Part shown: piece by piece, positions 8,247 through 16,485 of the stretch
Position numbering within the stretch: position 1 is the stretch's first letter
Layout: each line of letters begins with the position of its first letter
Position numbers and translations under genes: made by a program
Notes under the pieces: model-generated
What the model was told of the DNA's origin: nothing
The model's input: only the letters and a program-made list of their open reading frames with translations
The model's database searches: none
From: Croceivirga sp.
GTDB lineage: Bacteria > Bacteroidota > Bacteroidia > Flavobacteriales > Flavobacteriaceae
Assembly: GCA_028284285.1 (NCBI GenBank)
Contig: JANQSA010000065.1
Span: forward strand, 57,713 to 121,712
DNA: 64,000 bases
Reading direction: 5' to 3'

Positions 8247-8970
8247 ATAAACTCATCCTATCCTTAAAAAGGGAAGACTGTCTTCGGGAAACTTCTATTT
8301 CGTCTCCATTTTGCATGGTTAGTTTCAGTTTCCCATTGAACCAGGGCACTACTTCCCTTATAAAGTTTATGTTTACGATTTGTTGCCGGTTTACTCTAAA
8401 AAAAGGCGCTTCCGGAAGCTTTTCCTCTACCTGATTTAGGGATTTGTATAGCAGTGGGCTCTGCTCTTCAAAAAAGATCCTGGAATAGTTACCCACAATC
8501 TCAAAATGCGAGATATCCCCCACTTTTACCAACCAGCACTTTTCCCCATCTTTGATAAAAATCTGACTTTTCTCCGTCAAACGCCTACCATTACTTTTTT
8601 CGTCCGTGTGCTCTGATAATTGCGCTTTTACCTTTTCCATAGCCCGGGCAAATCGCTTCTCATTTATAGGCTTTAGCAAATAGTCCAGCGCGTTGTACTC
8701 AAAGGATTTTATGGCATATTCATCAAACGCCGTAGTGAATACGGTTATGGGAACCTCATCCAACATTTCCAATAACTCAAAACCGTCTTTTTCCGGCATG
8801 TTGATATCTAAAAACAGTAGCTGCGGTAACTCTTTTTGTATCAGCTGAAACCCTTTGTCTACGTTTTCAGCTTCTCCTACCAATACAATATCCGGGTGTT
8901 TTTTTAGCAATTCTTTTAGTTCATTGCGTGCTAATCTGGAGTCTTCAACAATTACTGCGGTTATCATCAC
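8245..8970 (-). CDS. LytTR-family response regulator
   Basis: A 241-residue two-component regulator. The receiver domain occupies residues 1-120, with the acidic pocket VEDSR, phosphoacceptor Asp55 in FLDINMPEKDGF, Thr in VFTTAFDEYA and Lys in DYLLKPI. A C-terminal LytTR DNA-binding domain (about 140-241) contains YSRIFFEE, LLYKSLNQVEEKL, FFRVNRQQIVNI and EIEVSRRQ. It overlaps the histidine-kinase gene by 4 bases and must be its partner. The stimulus is unknown. Confidence 0.93.
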   Translation of the reverse strand: MMITAVIVEDSRLARNELKELLKKHPDIVLVGEAENVDKGFQLIQKELPQLLFLDINMPEKDGFELLEMLDEVPITVFTTAFDEYAIKSFEYNALDYLLKPINEKRFARAMEKVKAQLSEHTDEKSNGRRLTEKSQIFIKDGEKCWLVKVGDISHFEIVGNYSRIFFEEQSPLLYKSLNQVEEKLPEAPFFRVNRQQIVNINFIREVVPWFNGKLKLTMQNGDEIEVSRRQSSLFKDRMSL

Positions 8971-10025
8971 GAAATAGGGATTTTTAAAGCCGCCACTACC
9001 TCATTATTCTCTTCTTTCAGGTGAAACGAAGCCGTATCGCCATACAACAGCTTTAACCGTTGCCTAATGTTTTTTAGCCCAAGTTGTGTAGAGCCATTTG
9101 TGATACTCAATCTACCCGTATTCCTGACCTGAAGATATAACGCCTCTCCGTTTAATTTTGAAGACAATGCAACAGTTCCCCCTTCCTTGAGGTTTGAAAT
9201 ACCATGTTTGGTGGCATTCTCTACAAGGAGCTGAAGTATCATGGGAGGAATTTGAACTGTTAAGGTATCCGGGGGGATTTCTTTTTCAAACTGCAGTCGG
9301 TCCTCTAACTGTATTTTTGATAAAGCAATATAATTCTCCACCATTTCCAGTTCCTCTTCAAGGGCAATGCCATCCACACTATTCTTAGTGAGCGAATAAC
9401 GGAGCATTTCGGACAGTTTCGTTAACATCTCTCTGGATTTTTCAACATCTTCCAACATCAATCCCCGGATATTATTAAGGCTGTTAAACATAAAATGGGG
9501 GTTGATCTGCCCTTTTAAAGTGTTGAGTTGTGCCTGCTTCAAGGTGTCGCTTAGTTGAAGTCGTTCCACCCGGTCTTTATTCAATTTGAGCAATAATTTG
9601 ATGACTAAATAACATATCACCCAGCAAACCATAATAAAAATGGAATTGAACATCAAAAGCCAAAAATTATCGAAAGCTTTCAGTACTTTTCTTTGGACTT
9701 CGTTAATTTCAGGGCCCCACTTGCCGTAACCATATCCAAGACCGTAGCTTAAGAGAAAGTAAATGGCGGAGGCGATCAAAACACTTACAGCTATTTTGAC
9801 AAATTTTTGAAAATTGAAATTCTCCAGGGAAACGTTTTTCTTGAGGTAATAGCGGAGTGCTGTTGAAGTACCAATGCCTACAATTAACCCTGTAACCACA
9901 CTGAATAGTACGAACTGGGGGCCCAGTTTTTCCAAAAAAATTACAGAAGTCATATTAAGAAACCCCCATCCGGCCAGCTGAAGCGTCCAGAAAATCAGGT
10001 TTCGGTTTTTCTCAAAAAGACTCAT
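8967..10025 (-). CDS. LytS-type sensor histidine kinase
   Basis: A 352-residue sensor kinase of the His_kinase (PF06580) plus HATPase type. Four hydrophobic segments form the N-terminal membrane part (about residues 10-160). A short coiled stretch then leads to the phosphorylation motif GQINPHFMFNSLNNIRG. The ATPase domain has PPMILQLLVENATKHG (N box) and GLKNIRQRLKLLYG. No extracellular sensor domain is present, so it probably senses within the membrane. It is cotranscribed with the LytTR regulator and lies downstream of three small membrane proteins on the same strand. Confidence 0.92.
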   Translation of the reverse strand: MSLFEKNRNLIFWTLQLAGWGFLNMTSVIFLEKLGPQFVLFSVVTGLIVGIGTSTALRYYLKKNVSLENFNFQKFVKIAVSVLIASAIYFLLSYGLGYGYGKWGPEINEVQRKVLKAFDNFWLLMFNSIFIMVCWVICYLVIKLLLKLNKDRVERLQLSDTLKQAQLNTLKGQINPHFMFNSLNNIRGLMLEDVEKSREMLTKLSEMLRYSLTKNSVDGIALEEELEMVENYIALSKIQLEDRLQFEKEIPPDTLTVQIPPMILQLLVENATKHGISNLKEGGTVALSSKLNGEALYLQVRNTGRLSITNGSTQLGLKNIRQRLKLLYGDTASFHLKEENNEVVAALKIPIS

Positions 10026-10046
10026 TATTCGAAAAGATAATTCTCC

Positions 10047-10328
10047 TTAATTCGACCAAAGATAAATAAGTTTACCTACGGCAAACCCCAGTCCGAAAAA
10101 CACCACCATAACACCGGTAGTAACCAAAGCAATTTTGCGCTTTCCAGGCTTTTTAACCAAACACGCTCTCACCAATTGCCTATCCTTTTGATAGCCCCAA
10201 AACAATACCCCTATGGCAACAATCACCATTAGTGTAGACCAAATTAATTCGGCCTTCTCGAAGAAAGAAACAAAAGTTGCCACCACCAAAATAGTCCCGG
10301 CAAGATATAAGGCATTTCTAGTTTTCAT
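10047..10328 (-). CDS. Small membrane protein, two to three TM segments
   Basis: A 93-residue protein with hydrophobic segments ALYLAGTILVVATFVSFF, LIWSTLMVIVAIGVLFW and IALVTTGVMVVFFGLGFAVG, separated by basic loops (KKPGKRK). The family is not recognised. It lies 21 bases ahead of the sensor kinase on the same strand and 5 bases after another small membrane protein. Accessory or signal-relay roles for the LytS-type kinase are possible but unproven. Confidence 0.75.
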   Translation of the reverse strand: MKTRNALYLAGTILVVATFVSFFEKAELIWSTLMVIVAIGVLFWGYQKDRQLVRACLVKKPGKRKIALVTTGVMVVFFGLGFAVGKLIYLWSN

Positions 10329-10333
10329 AACAA

Positions 10334-10522
10334 TTAGTTTTTGATTGAACAGGTGTTTTTGTTTTTAGATGGCGTAAGGCCTTGAACAAACATCAGCAGA
10401 CCTGATAGGAATAGCCATACAGATGACATTATCTCATCCTTATTTACATAGAGTAAAATGGTGGCCAATACAAATAGACATCCCGTCAAAACACTTGCAT
10501 AAAGATTGGTGTCCCTATTCAT
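10334..10522 (-). CDS. Small membrane protein, two TM segments
   Basis: A 62-residue protein with segments LYASVLTGCLFVLATILLYV and SVWLFLSGLLMFVQGL and a basic C-terminus (TPSKNKNTCSIKN). The family is not recognised. It is tightly packed (5-6 bases) between two other small membrane protein genes on the same strand, upstream of the two-component system. Confidence 0.65.
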   Translation of the reverse strand: MNRDTNLYASVLTGCLFVLATILLYVNKDEIMSSVWLFLSGLLMFVQGLTPSKNKNTCSIKN

Positions 10523-10528
10523 GGTTTA

Positions 10529-10714
10529 CTATTTCTTTTCAGTCTTTTCCGCTTTATGGAGCAAAACCGTACCTGGTAACGTGCCCCCATTATGAAATGA
10601 AAAAAACGGTTCCATCAGGTTCCGGGAAGTAAAAAGGTCTACTATACCAGCAACTATGGACAGTGTCCCAATGACCAAAACCGTCTTTTTAGTAGTATCT
10701 AAATCTTTCATCAT
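10529..10714 (-). CDS. Small membrane protein, one TM segment
   Basis: A 61-residue protein that begins MMKDLDTTKKTVLVIGTLSI; the second Met may be the actual start. One hydrophobic segment (VLVIGTLSIVAGIVDLF) is followed by FTSRNLMEPFFSFHNGG and a Lys-rich tail. The family is not recognised. It is the first gene of the minus-strand run leading to the LytS/LytTR pair. Between this gene and the S9 peptidase (10715-10980) I see only a terminator. Confidence 0.6.
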   Translation of the reverse strand: MMKDLDTTKKTVLVIGTLSIVAGIVDLFTSRNLMEPFFSFHNGGTLPGTVLLHKAEKTEKK

Positions 10715-10930
10715 TTATTTTTTATGATTCCCATTACTAAAAAAGAATGCTCAAAATGAGACTTACCAACAACTTTACAATAGTTATCATAATCCTTCGC
10801 TTTTTAATTATATTTCAAATGTAGGGCGATCCGGCAGGTTTAGAAATGGAATTATGATGAACGGTAACCCGGAATGTCTGAATGGTACTTTGGATCAACC
10901 GGATTGATCCAATCCATGAGTAAGCCATAC

Positions 10931-10955
10931 AAAAAATGGGAGCTAATGCTCCCAT
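10931..10955 (-). terminator. Terminator of the S9 peptidase gene
   Basis: A perfect 8 bp stem, ATGGGAGC (10936-10943) and GCTCCCAT (10948-10955), with a TAAT loop. On the minus strand it is followed by TTTTTT. It lies 25 bases beyond the peptidase stop codon. Confidence 0.85.
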
Positions 10956-10980
10956 CTTGTATTGGTTATTTCGCAGGTAG

Positions 10981-13284
10981 TTATCCTTTAACCGGCTTCA
11001 ATGGCGCTTTATCTGCGAGGTGTTTGGCAAAAAAGCCCATCATGGCTTTGTACAGTGCAATGGAGTTTTCTTCTTTGCCAAATCCATGCCCCTCATCATA
11101 CTTTACCATGTAAGGCACGTCCTGCCCTTTGGCACGTAACGCTTCAACGATCTGGTCGGATTCGTTAATATTTACTCTGGGGTCATTGGCTCCCTGAACG
11201 ACAAATAAGGGCTTTTTAATCTTGTCAATCTGATAGACAGGAGAGACCTCTTCCATGATCTTTTTTTCTTCAGGAATGTCCTCATCGTACCAGATCTCCT
11301 TAACAATCTTCAAGTATGGTTTCCAATATTCCGGGAAGGAATCCATAAAAGTGAACAAATTGGAAACGCCAACGTAATCCACTCCGCAGGCATATAGATC
11401 CGGGGTTTTGGTTAATCCACGTAATACAGCGTATCCGCCGTGGCTACCACCGTAAATGGCCGCCTTATCTTTGTTTACCCAGCCTTGTTCAACCACATAT
11501 TTTAACCCATCTTCTACATCATCCATTGCTTTTCTTCCAATTTGCTTAAAGCCGGCTTCCAGGAATTCTTTTCCGTATCCCCCGGAAATTCTAAAGTTAA
11601 CCTGTAATGTGGCATACCCTCTACTGGCAAAAAGCTGTGCTTCAGGATTAAATCCCCAGGAATCACGGATTCCCTGAGGTCCCCCATGTGGATTTACAAT
11701 AACCGGGACTTTTTTACCATTCAAGGCCGCCTTGGGCAGGGTAATGTATCCATGTAGCGTTAAACCATCCCTGCTTTTGAAGGTAATAGGGCGCATTTCC
11801 GCCATATCCTCCTCCTTGAGCTGTGGCATTAGATTGAACACAAAAGTGAATTCATCCTTGGCTACATCATAAGAATGATATTCCCCATACAACCGATCGC
11901 TTTCCAAAAAGACCAAAAGCTTATCTTCCTCCTCCGTGGCATCTACTATGGAATACTGTTTTCCGGGAAAGGCTTTTAAAATATGGTCATGTAATTTTTT
12001 GAAGGCTGAGCTCTTAGGCACCACAACCGTTTTCTCTCCTTCATAGCTTACATAATCCAATTCATATCCTCTTTTTTTGGACAGCCCCATATCTGAAACG
12101 TCATAGGAATCATGGGCAAATACTTCTTCCAGCACCTTATTTTCCTTTAAATCATATTTCAGGATTTTTGCCTTATCGCTTTCCAGGTTGGAAACTACAT
12201 AGGCATCATGCTCTTCATCAGTGGCATAGTCGAAGCTAACGATAGAAAAGGTATCTTTCCAATTTAAACTTTTGATTACTGCAAAACCTCCGTTACCGTC
12301 GGTATAATAGACTTCCTGATCTACTCCGTTTTTAAACTTTGTAAAGCCTTTAAGATTTCCGTCCTTATCAAAATTGTACCCTACAATTGGGTTGGCAGGG
12401 TCATCATTGGTATAGAGTTGTTCTAAATCTCCGGTTACTACATTTATTTTAAAAGGCTCAAAAATTTGCGGATTATTTTTGTTCATTAAAACAATGATAT
12501 GTTCCTTATCCTCTTCTAAGAGATTGGAGAACTGCGCTTGCACACCGTCAAAAGGGGTTAGATCCTTTAAATTTGCACCATCCAGATCCACAGCAAATAC
12601 GTGGTAATTTTCGTCTCCACCTTTGTCCATGATATAAGCCAGCCGATTATTGTTTAACCAGGCATAGCCACGAACTAATTCTTCCTTTTCCTCGATAGCC
12701 CTTTTTGCCTCGCCTGTGGCAATTTCTTTCACATAAATATGCCGTTTCCCATTTTCATCTTTTTCCCGATAGGAGATGTATTTGCCATCCGGAGAATACC
12801 GGAATGTTGAAGCTTTTGGTTTGGCAAAATAATCTTCCACTTTATACATATAGTCGCCTTTATCCAAATCGGCAAGGACTTCCAATTCCGCATCAGAACT
12901 TACCAAATCCGGGTTTCCCGGAATAGTCTTCTCAGTTTTTGTTAGCACTAACGGAAATTCCATTCCGGACTGATAAAAGGTCCCTTTTAGTTCTTGTCCC
13001 TCCAGAACACCAACGTATTTGATGCCCCCTTGGTTGAAACGGATGGTAAGCTCATTCGCTGTAAAAACCGTTTCATCCATAGGAATTCCCGTTGCTCCCT
13101 GGGAGGGGCTATCCATGGTGGAGGTTAGCGTCCCATTTTCGTTGGCCACATTAAAAATTAAAGGCAATTCCGCCCCCTGAACGTCTAACGTCCCTTTCCA
13201 GGAACCTGCAATGTCCTGGGCCAGAGTTACCGTGCCTGTAAGAAGCAAGGTAACTGCTATGGCATATTTTTGAATTGTTTTCAT
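10981..13284 (-). CDS. S9 family prolyl-oligopeptidase-like peptidase
   Basis: A 767-residue exported serine peptidase. The signal peptide is MKTIQKYAIAVTLLLTGTVTLAQ. Next comes a domain of about 95 residues starting DIAGSWKGTLDVQGAELPL, a beta-rich module often found fused to flavobacterial hydrolases. A seven-bladed propeller follows, with TolB-like repeats (FRYSPDGKYISY, YAWLNNNRLAY), and finally an alpha/beta hydrolase domain. The catalytic triad is Ser in YGGSHGGYA (about 613), Asp in GANDPRV (about 702) and His in DEGHGF (about 734). It probably cleaves peptides in the periplasm. It is a single-gene transcript with its own terminator. Confidence 0.92.
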   Translation of the reverse strand: MKTIQKYAIAVTLLLTGTVTLAQDIAGSWKGTLDVQGAELPLIFNVANENGTLTSTMDSPSQGATGIPMDETVFTANELTIRFNQGGIKYVGVLEGQELKGTFYQSGMEFPLVLTKTEKTIPGNPDLVSSDAELEVLADLDKGDYMYKVEDYFAKPKASTFRYSPDGKYISYREKDENGKRHIYVKEIATGEAKRAIEEKEELVRGYAWLNNNRLAYIMDKGGDENYHVFAVDLDGANLKDLTPFDGVQAQFSNLLEEDKEHIIVLMNKNNPQIFEPFKINVVTGDLEQLYTNDDPANPIVGYNFDKDGNLKGFTKFKNGVDQEVYYTDGNGGFAVIKSLNWKDTFSIVSFDYATDEEHDAYVVSNLESDKAKILKYDLKENKVLEEVFAHDSYDVSDMGLSKKRGYELDYVSYEGEKTVVVPKSSAFKKLHDHILKAFPGKQYSIVDATEEEDKLLVFLESDRLYGEYHSYDVAKDEFTFVFNLMPQLKEEDMAEMRPITFKSRDGLTLHGYITLPKAALNGKKVPVIVNPHGGPQGIRDSWGFNPEAQLFASRGYATLQVNFRISGGYGKEFLEAGFKQIGRKAMDDVEDGLKYVVEQGWVNKDKAAIYGGSHGGYAVLRGLTKTPDLYACGVDYVGVSNLFTFMDSFPEYWKPYLKIVKEIWYDEDIPEEKKIMEEVSPVYQIDKIKKPLFVVQGANDPRVNINESDQIVEALRAKGQDVPYMVKYDEGHGFGKEENSIALYKAMMGFFAKHLADKAPLKPVKG

Positions 13285-13305
13285 ACCGTTTTTGAATTAC
13301 GTTTT

Positions 13306-13344
13306 AAGAATTGAATATTACATGAACATAAGTAATCAATTCTT
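13306..13344. promoter_or_regulatory. Inverted repeat in the S9 peptidase leader
   Basis: AAGAATTG (13306-13313) plus ATTAC (13317-13321) pair with GTAAT (13332-13336) plus CAATTCTT (13337-13344). The repeat lies 22 bases upstream of the peptidase ATG on the minus strand. It could be an operator or a leader hairpin. No terminator-like T tract follows. Confidence 0.5.
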
Positions 13345-13449
13345 ACACATTGTTACACTCTAAAAAGTAAAGAAGTCCTGCCCCGGAAAATTCAAAAAAA
13401 TGATGAGCGGTACTCCACCCCGGTTAAGCGGCAAACCAAAAGAAGAGGA

Positions 13450-13983
13450 TCATCGTTTGGCATTTGGCGGAAACTTTGAAAAAACCTTGTGCACCACCTT
13501 TCTTAGTTGTTCTTCACGTTCTAAAGGAGAAATATTTTCCCGGAAAGGGCTTTCCGAAATGGCCTGCCAAAACAGCGTGTTTTTTTGAGCATCGATAAAA
13601 TCAAATTGGATTTGCCTTTCCCATTGGTTACCGCCCATCGGTATTCCAATAGACACTCCTCCGCCCATATTCCTGTTAGTACCTCCAAGTCCTACCCCGA
13701 CATTGTTTTGCGGACCGTTTTGATATTCCTGGGACATAATATTTATTAAAAAATCCGGCTCCCCGTACAGTAGGTACCCTTTGGCCTGGAGCATGGAATC
13801 CAAAACACGTAGTAATCGTTTCTCATCCAACTGACTCAAACCAGTTTCCATATCAATAAAATAATCGTAGGTAGAATAATTGGAAAAATTAGTAGCTGGG
13901 TCATAATCATAGTTTACCCGCACCGCACTGCAAGAAACGATGAGGGCCATCCAACCGACAAAAAGAAGATATCGCAAAGCCAT
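13450..13983 (-). CDS. DUF4136 lipoprotein
   Basis: A 177-residue lipoprotein. The signal MALRYLLFVGWMALIVSC is cleaved before Cys18. The mature start SAVRVNYDYDPATNFSNYST and the central GVGLGGTNRNMGGGVSIGIP glycine-rich loop, with a FDFIDAQKNTLFWQA motif, are typical of DUF4136 proteins (envelope proteins of unknown role). The basic C-terminus ends KFPPNAKR. It stands alone between the S9 peptidase and obg on the same strand. Confidence 0.85.
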   Translation of the reverse strand: MALRYLLFVGWMALIVSCSAVRVNYDYDPATNFSNYSTYDYFIDMETGLSQLDEKRLLRVLDSMLQAKGYLLYGEPDFLINIMSQEYQNGPQNNVGVGLGGTNRNMGGGVSIGIPMGGNQWERQIQFDFIDAQKNTLFWQAISESPFRENISPLEREEQLRKVVHKVFSKFPPNAKR

Positions 13984-14028
13984 ACCTAAATTTACGAATA
14001 AAGAAGGGGGTTTCGAAAAATGTGGAAA

Positions 14029-15030
14029 TTAATCGTTTAAAAGCACCCAAAGCTTATCTTTTAGCTCTTGTATGCCACTTTGGGTTACCGAAGAAATAAA
14101 AAGATAGCTCGTGGTTGAAAAATCCGCTTTAAGCAGTGCATCCATTTCCCGGATAAGCTCGTCATCCAACAAGTCAGATTTAGAAATGGCTACCAGGCGT
14201 TGTTTGTCCAATAGCTCAGGATTGTACCTGCGTAACTCATCTAACAGGATACGGTATTCTTCTGAAATATCCTTGCTATCCGCAGGAATCAAAAACAAAA
14301 GGACGGCGTTCCGTTCAATATGCCGCAAGAAGTAATGTCCCAGCCCCCTGCCTTCTGCTGCTCCTTCTATGATCCCTGGAATGTCCGCCATAACATAGCT
14401 TTTGAAGTCGCGGTATTCTACTATGCCCAAATTAGGTTTAAGCGTGGTAAACTCGTAATTGGCAATCTTCGGCTTTGCTGAGGTCATTACGGAAAGTAAT
14501 GTGGATTTCCCGGCATTGGGAAAACCTACTAAACCTACATCGGCCAAAACCTTTAGCTCCAGGGTAATCTGTCTTTCCTGGCCGGGAAGACCTTGTTGTG
14601 CATAACGTGGCGTTTGATTGGTAGCTGATTTGAAATGCCAGTTTCCCCGCCCCCCTAATCCGCCTTCCACAATAATTTTTTCTTCTTTGTCTGTAGTAAT
14701 CTCAAAAAGAATAGTATTGGTTTGAGTATCCCGTACTACAGTACCTAATGGAACTTCCAAATATACATCGGCTCCATTGGCTCCCGTACTGCGTTGTTTC
14801 GCACCGTGCTCCCCATGACCCGCTTTAAAATGTCTTTTGTATTTAAAATGAAGAAGGGTCCACAAGTTTTTGTTACCCCTTAAGACGATGTGTCCCCCTC
14901 TACCGCCATCACCCCCATCCGGCCCTCCTTTAGCGACAAACTTTTCCCTGCGCAAGTGCGTGGAACCTTTTCCACCATTACCCGAGGTCACGTGTATCTT
15001 GGTATAATCAACAAAATTGCCCTCGGTCAT
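14029..15030 (-). CDS. obg: Obg GTPase
   Basis: A 333-residue Obg/CgtA-type GTPase involved in late 50S ribosome assembly and stringent signalling. The glycine-rich Obg fold covers residues 1-160 ([30 protein letters not shown]). The G domain follows: G1 [10 protein letters not shown]3 [17 protein letters not shown]4 SKSD and G5 ISSVT. It lacks the extra C-terminal domain seen in some Firmicutes, as is usual in this phylum. It follows a 47-codon membrane-protein gene and hpt-adk on the same strand. Confidence 0.96.
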   Translation of the reverse strand: MTEGNFVDYTKIHVTSGNGGKGSTHLRREKFVAKGGPDGGDGGRGGHIVLRGNKNLWTLLHFKYKRHFKAGHGEHGAKQRSTGANGADVYLEVPLGTVVRDTQTNTILFEITTDKEEKIIVEGGLGGRGNWHFKSATNQTPRYAQQGLPGQERQITLELKVLADVGLVGFPNAGKSTLLSVMTSAKPKIANYEFTTLKPNLGIVEYRDFKSYVMADIPGIIEGAAEGRGLGHYFLRHIERNAVLLFLIPADSKDISEEYRILLDELRRYNPELLDKQRLVAISKSDLLDDELIREMDALLKADFSTTSYLFISSVTQSGIQELKDKLWVLLND

Positions 15031-15058
15031 AGTGGTAAGGTTTTGCCTCTATCAAATA

Positions 15059-15202
15059 TCATTCAAAATCCAGGGAGTCATCAAAATAAAAGAGATACAC
15101 CAAATACACCACCGCCACAATAATAAAAATCAAAACTGCCGAACATCCTGTAATGAAGCAACCTTTAAAAGCGTATTTGGGAGGTATTACTTCTTCCGGC
15201 AT
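15059..15202 (-). CDS. 47-residue single-span membrane protein
   Basis: An unbroken frame of 47 codons reads MPEEVIPPKYAFKGCFITGC, then a strongly hydrophobic span (SAVLIFIIVAVVYLVYLFYF) and an acidic tail (DDSLDFE). It sits 20 bases after hpt-adk and 28 bases before obg, all on the same strand, and so fills an otherwise empty gap in an operon. The composition (charged, span, charged) is that of a real small membrane protein. The family is not recognised. Confidence 0.65.
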   Translation of the reverse strand: MPEEVIPPKYAFKGCFITGCSAVLIFIIVAVVYLVYLFYFDDSLDFE

Positions 15203-15222
15203 TCTTTTGCTATTTGGATAAT

Positions 15223-16332
15223 TTAACCAAGATCATCTATCACCTTTGCCAGGCGTCCGGTTATCTCAGCAATATCCCCAATACCATTGACGGTGTGAAA
15301 CTTCCCCTGTGCCTCGTAAAAGTTTTTTAAAGGGGCCGTCTTTTGATTGTATTCTTCAAACCGGTTCCGAATTTTTTCTTCATCCTGATCGTCACTACGC
15401 CCACTTTCTTTTCCACGTTCCAGAAGGCGTTGTACCAAAATCTCCTCATCTGCCTCCAAAGCAATGGTAGCATTGATTTTCATGTTTTTGCTTTCGAGAA
15501 AATTGTCCAGTGCTTCAGCTTGTGCTACCGTTCTGGGAAAACCATCGAAGATAAATCCAGCTGCTTCCGGATTTTTTTCCACCTCATCCTTTAACATATC
15601 TATCGTTACTTCATCCGGCACCAAATCCCCTTTATCTATATAAGACTTGGCCAACTTGCCCAATGTAGTACCATTTTTAATGTTATAGCGAAATACATCT
15701 CCGGTGGAAATATGCTTTAAGCTATATTTTTCCTTTAAAAACCCTGCTTGAGTACCCTTTCCTGCTCCTGGCTTTCCAAAAAGCACTAGATTAATCATAT
15801 CTGTTTGGTTTAATTGATATACTGCTTTTAAATTCCGACCCAACTCCATATAATCCAAACCATAGCCCACAATAAAACTGTTGGGAATTTCAATTCCTAC
15901 ATAGTCTATGGTGTACTCCCCATTGTACACCTCCTTTTTATAAAAAAGGGAAGCAATTTTAAATTCCTTTACATTGCTGCCTGAAAACAAATGAACCAGT
16001 TGCTGTAAAGTACGCCCGGTGTCGATAATATCCTCCAGAATAATAATGGTGCGTCCTTCAATATCTTCCGAGATATCCAACAAAGTTTCCACAATACCGG
16101 TAGAAGTAAGCCCCTGATAAGAGCTCAATTTTACAAAGGTTACTTCGCAAGGGTACTCATATGCCTTCAGAAAATCGGATACAAACATAAAGGCCCCGTT
16201 GAGCACCCCCACAAAAATGGGTACTTCATTTTTGTAGTCCCGGGCCACTTCCGCTGCAATTTTCGCTACGGCAGTAGTAATCTCTGCTTCGCTCAAAAAA
16301 GGAGTAAATTCTTTGTCGTGTAGCTTAATCAC
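15223..16332 (-). CDS. adk: Hypoxanthine phosphoribosyltransferase-adenylate kinase fusion
   Basis: A 369-residue two-domain purine enzyme. Residues 1-178 are a hypoxanthine phosphoribosyltransferase, with PRPP loop IIILEDIIDTGRTLQQL and the usual VGVLNGAFMFVSDF and KIASLFYKK segments. Residues 179-369 are adenylate kinase: P-loop LFGKPGAGKGTQ, AMP-binding DGFPRTVAQAEAL and the LID region RLLERGKESGRSDDQDEEKI, without zinc cysteines. The frame is continuous, but Met179 (MINLVLFG) matches the usual start of free Adk, so internal initiation is possible. I know this fusion from other Flavobacteriia. It couples purine salvage to ADP formation. Confidence 0.93.
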   Translation of the reverse strand: MIKLHDKEFTPFLSEAEITTAVAKIAAEVARDYKNEVPIFVGVLNGAFMFVSDFLKAYEYPCEVTFVKLSSYQGLTSTGIVETLLDISEDIEGRTIIILEDIIDTGRTLQQLVHLFSGSNVKEFKIASLFYKKEVYNGEYTIDYVGIEIPNSFIVGYGLDYMELGRNLKAVYQLNQTDMINLVLFGKPGAGKGTQAGFLKEKYSLKHISTGDVFRYNIKNGTTLGKLAKSYIDKGDLVPDEVTIDMLKDEVEKNPEAAGFIFDGFPRTVAQAEALDNFLESKNMKINATIALEADEEILVQRLLERGKESGRSDDQDEEKIRNRFEEYNQKTAPLKNFYEAQGKFHTVNGIGDIAEITGRLAKVIDDLG

Positions 16333-16357
16333 AATGTTCGTATAGCGTTGAGGGGGG

Positions 16358-16365
16358 CAAAGATA
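16358..16365 (-). promoter_or_regulatory. Candidate -7 element of hpt-adk
   Basis: The minus strand reads TATCTTTG, an exact TAnnTTTG match, 25 bases upstream of the hpt-adk ATG. The upstream box is not convincing. Confidence 0.45.
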
Positions 16366-16423
16366 CTATTTTTAAGAGCTTCTTTTTCATCGGTTGCTGT
16401 ATGGAATTCTGCAAATCGCACTA

Positions 16424-16480
16424 TTTTTACAACTCGATTGAATTTTTACAACTTGATTGGATTTTTGCAACTCTGCTGCT
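16424..16480 (+). repeat. Three tandem 19 bp repeats upstream of purK
   Basis: The units are TTTTTACAACTCGATTGAA (16424-16442), TTTTTACAACTTGATTGGA (16443-16461) and a diverged TTTTTGCAACTCTGCTGCT (16462-16480). The array ends 5 bases before the purK ATG. A TTG in unit 1 and GATTTTTG at the unit 2/3 junction are 19 bases apart, as in a Bacteroidota promoter, so the array may contain the purK promoter or an operator. Confidence 0.75.
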
Positions 16481-16485
16481 GATTT

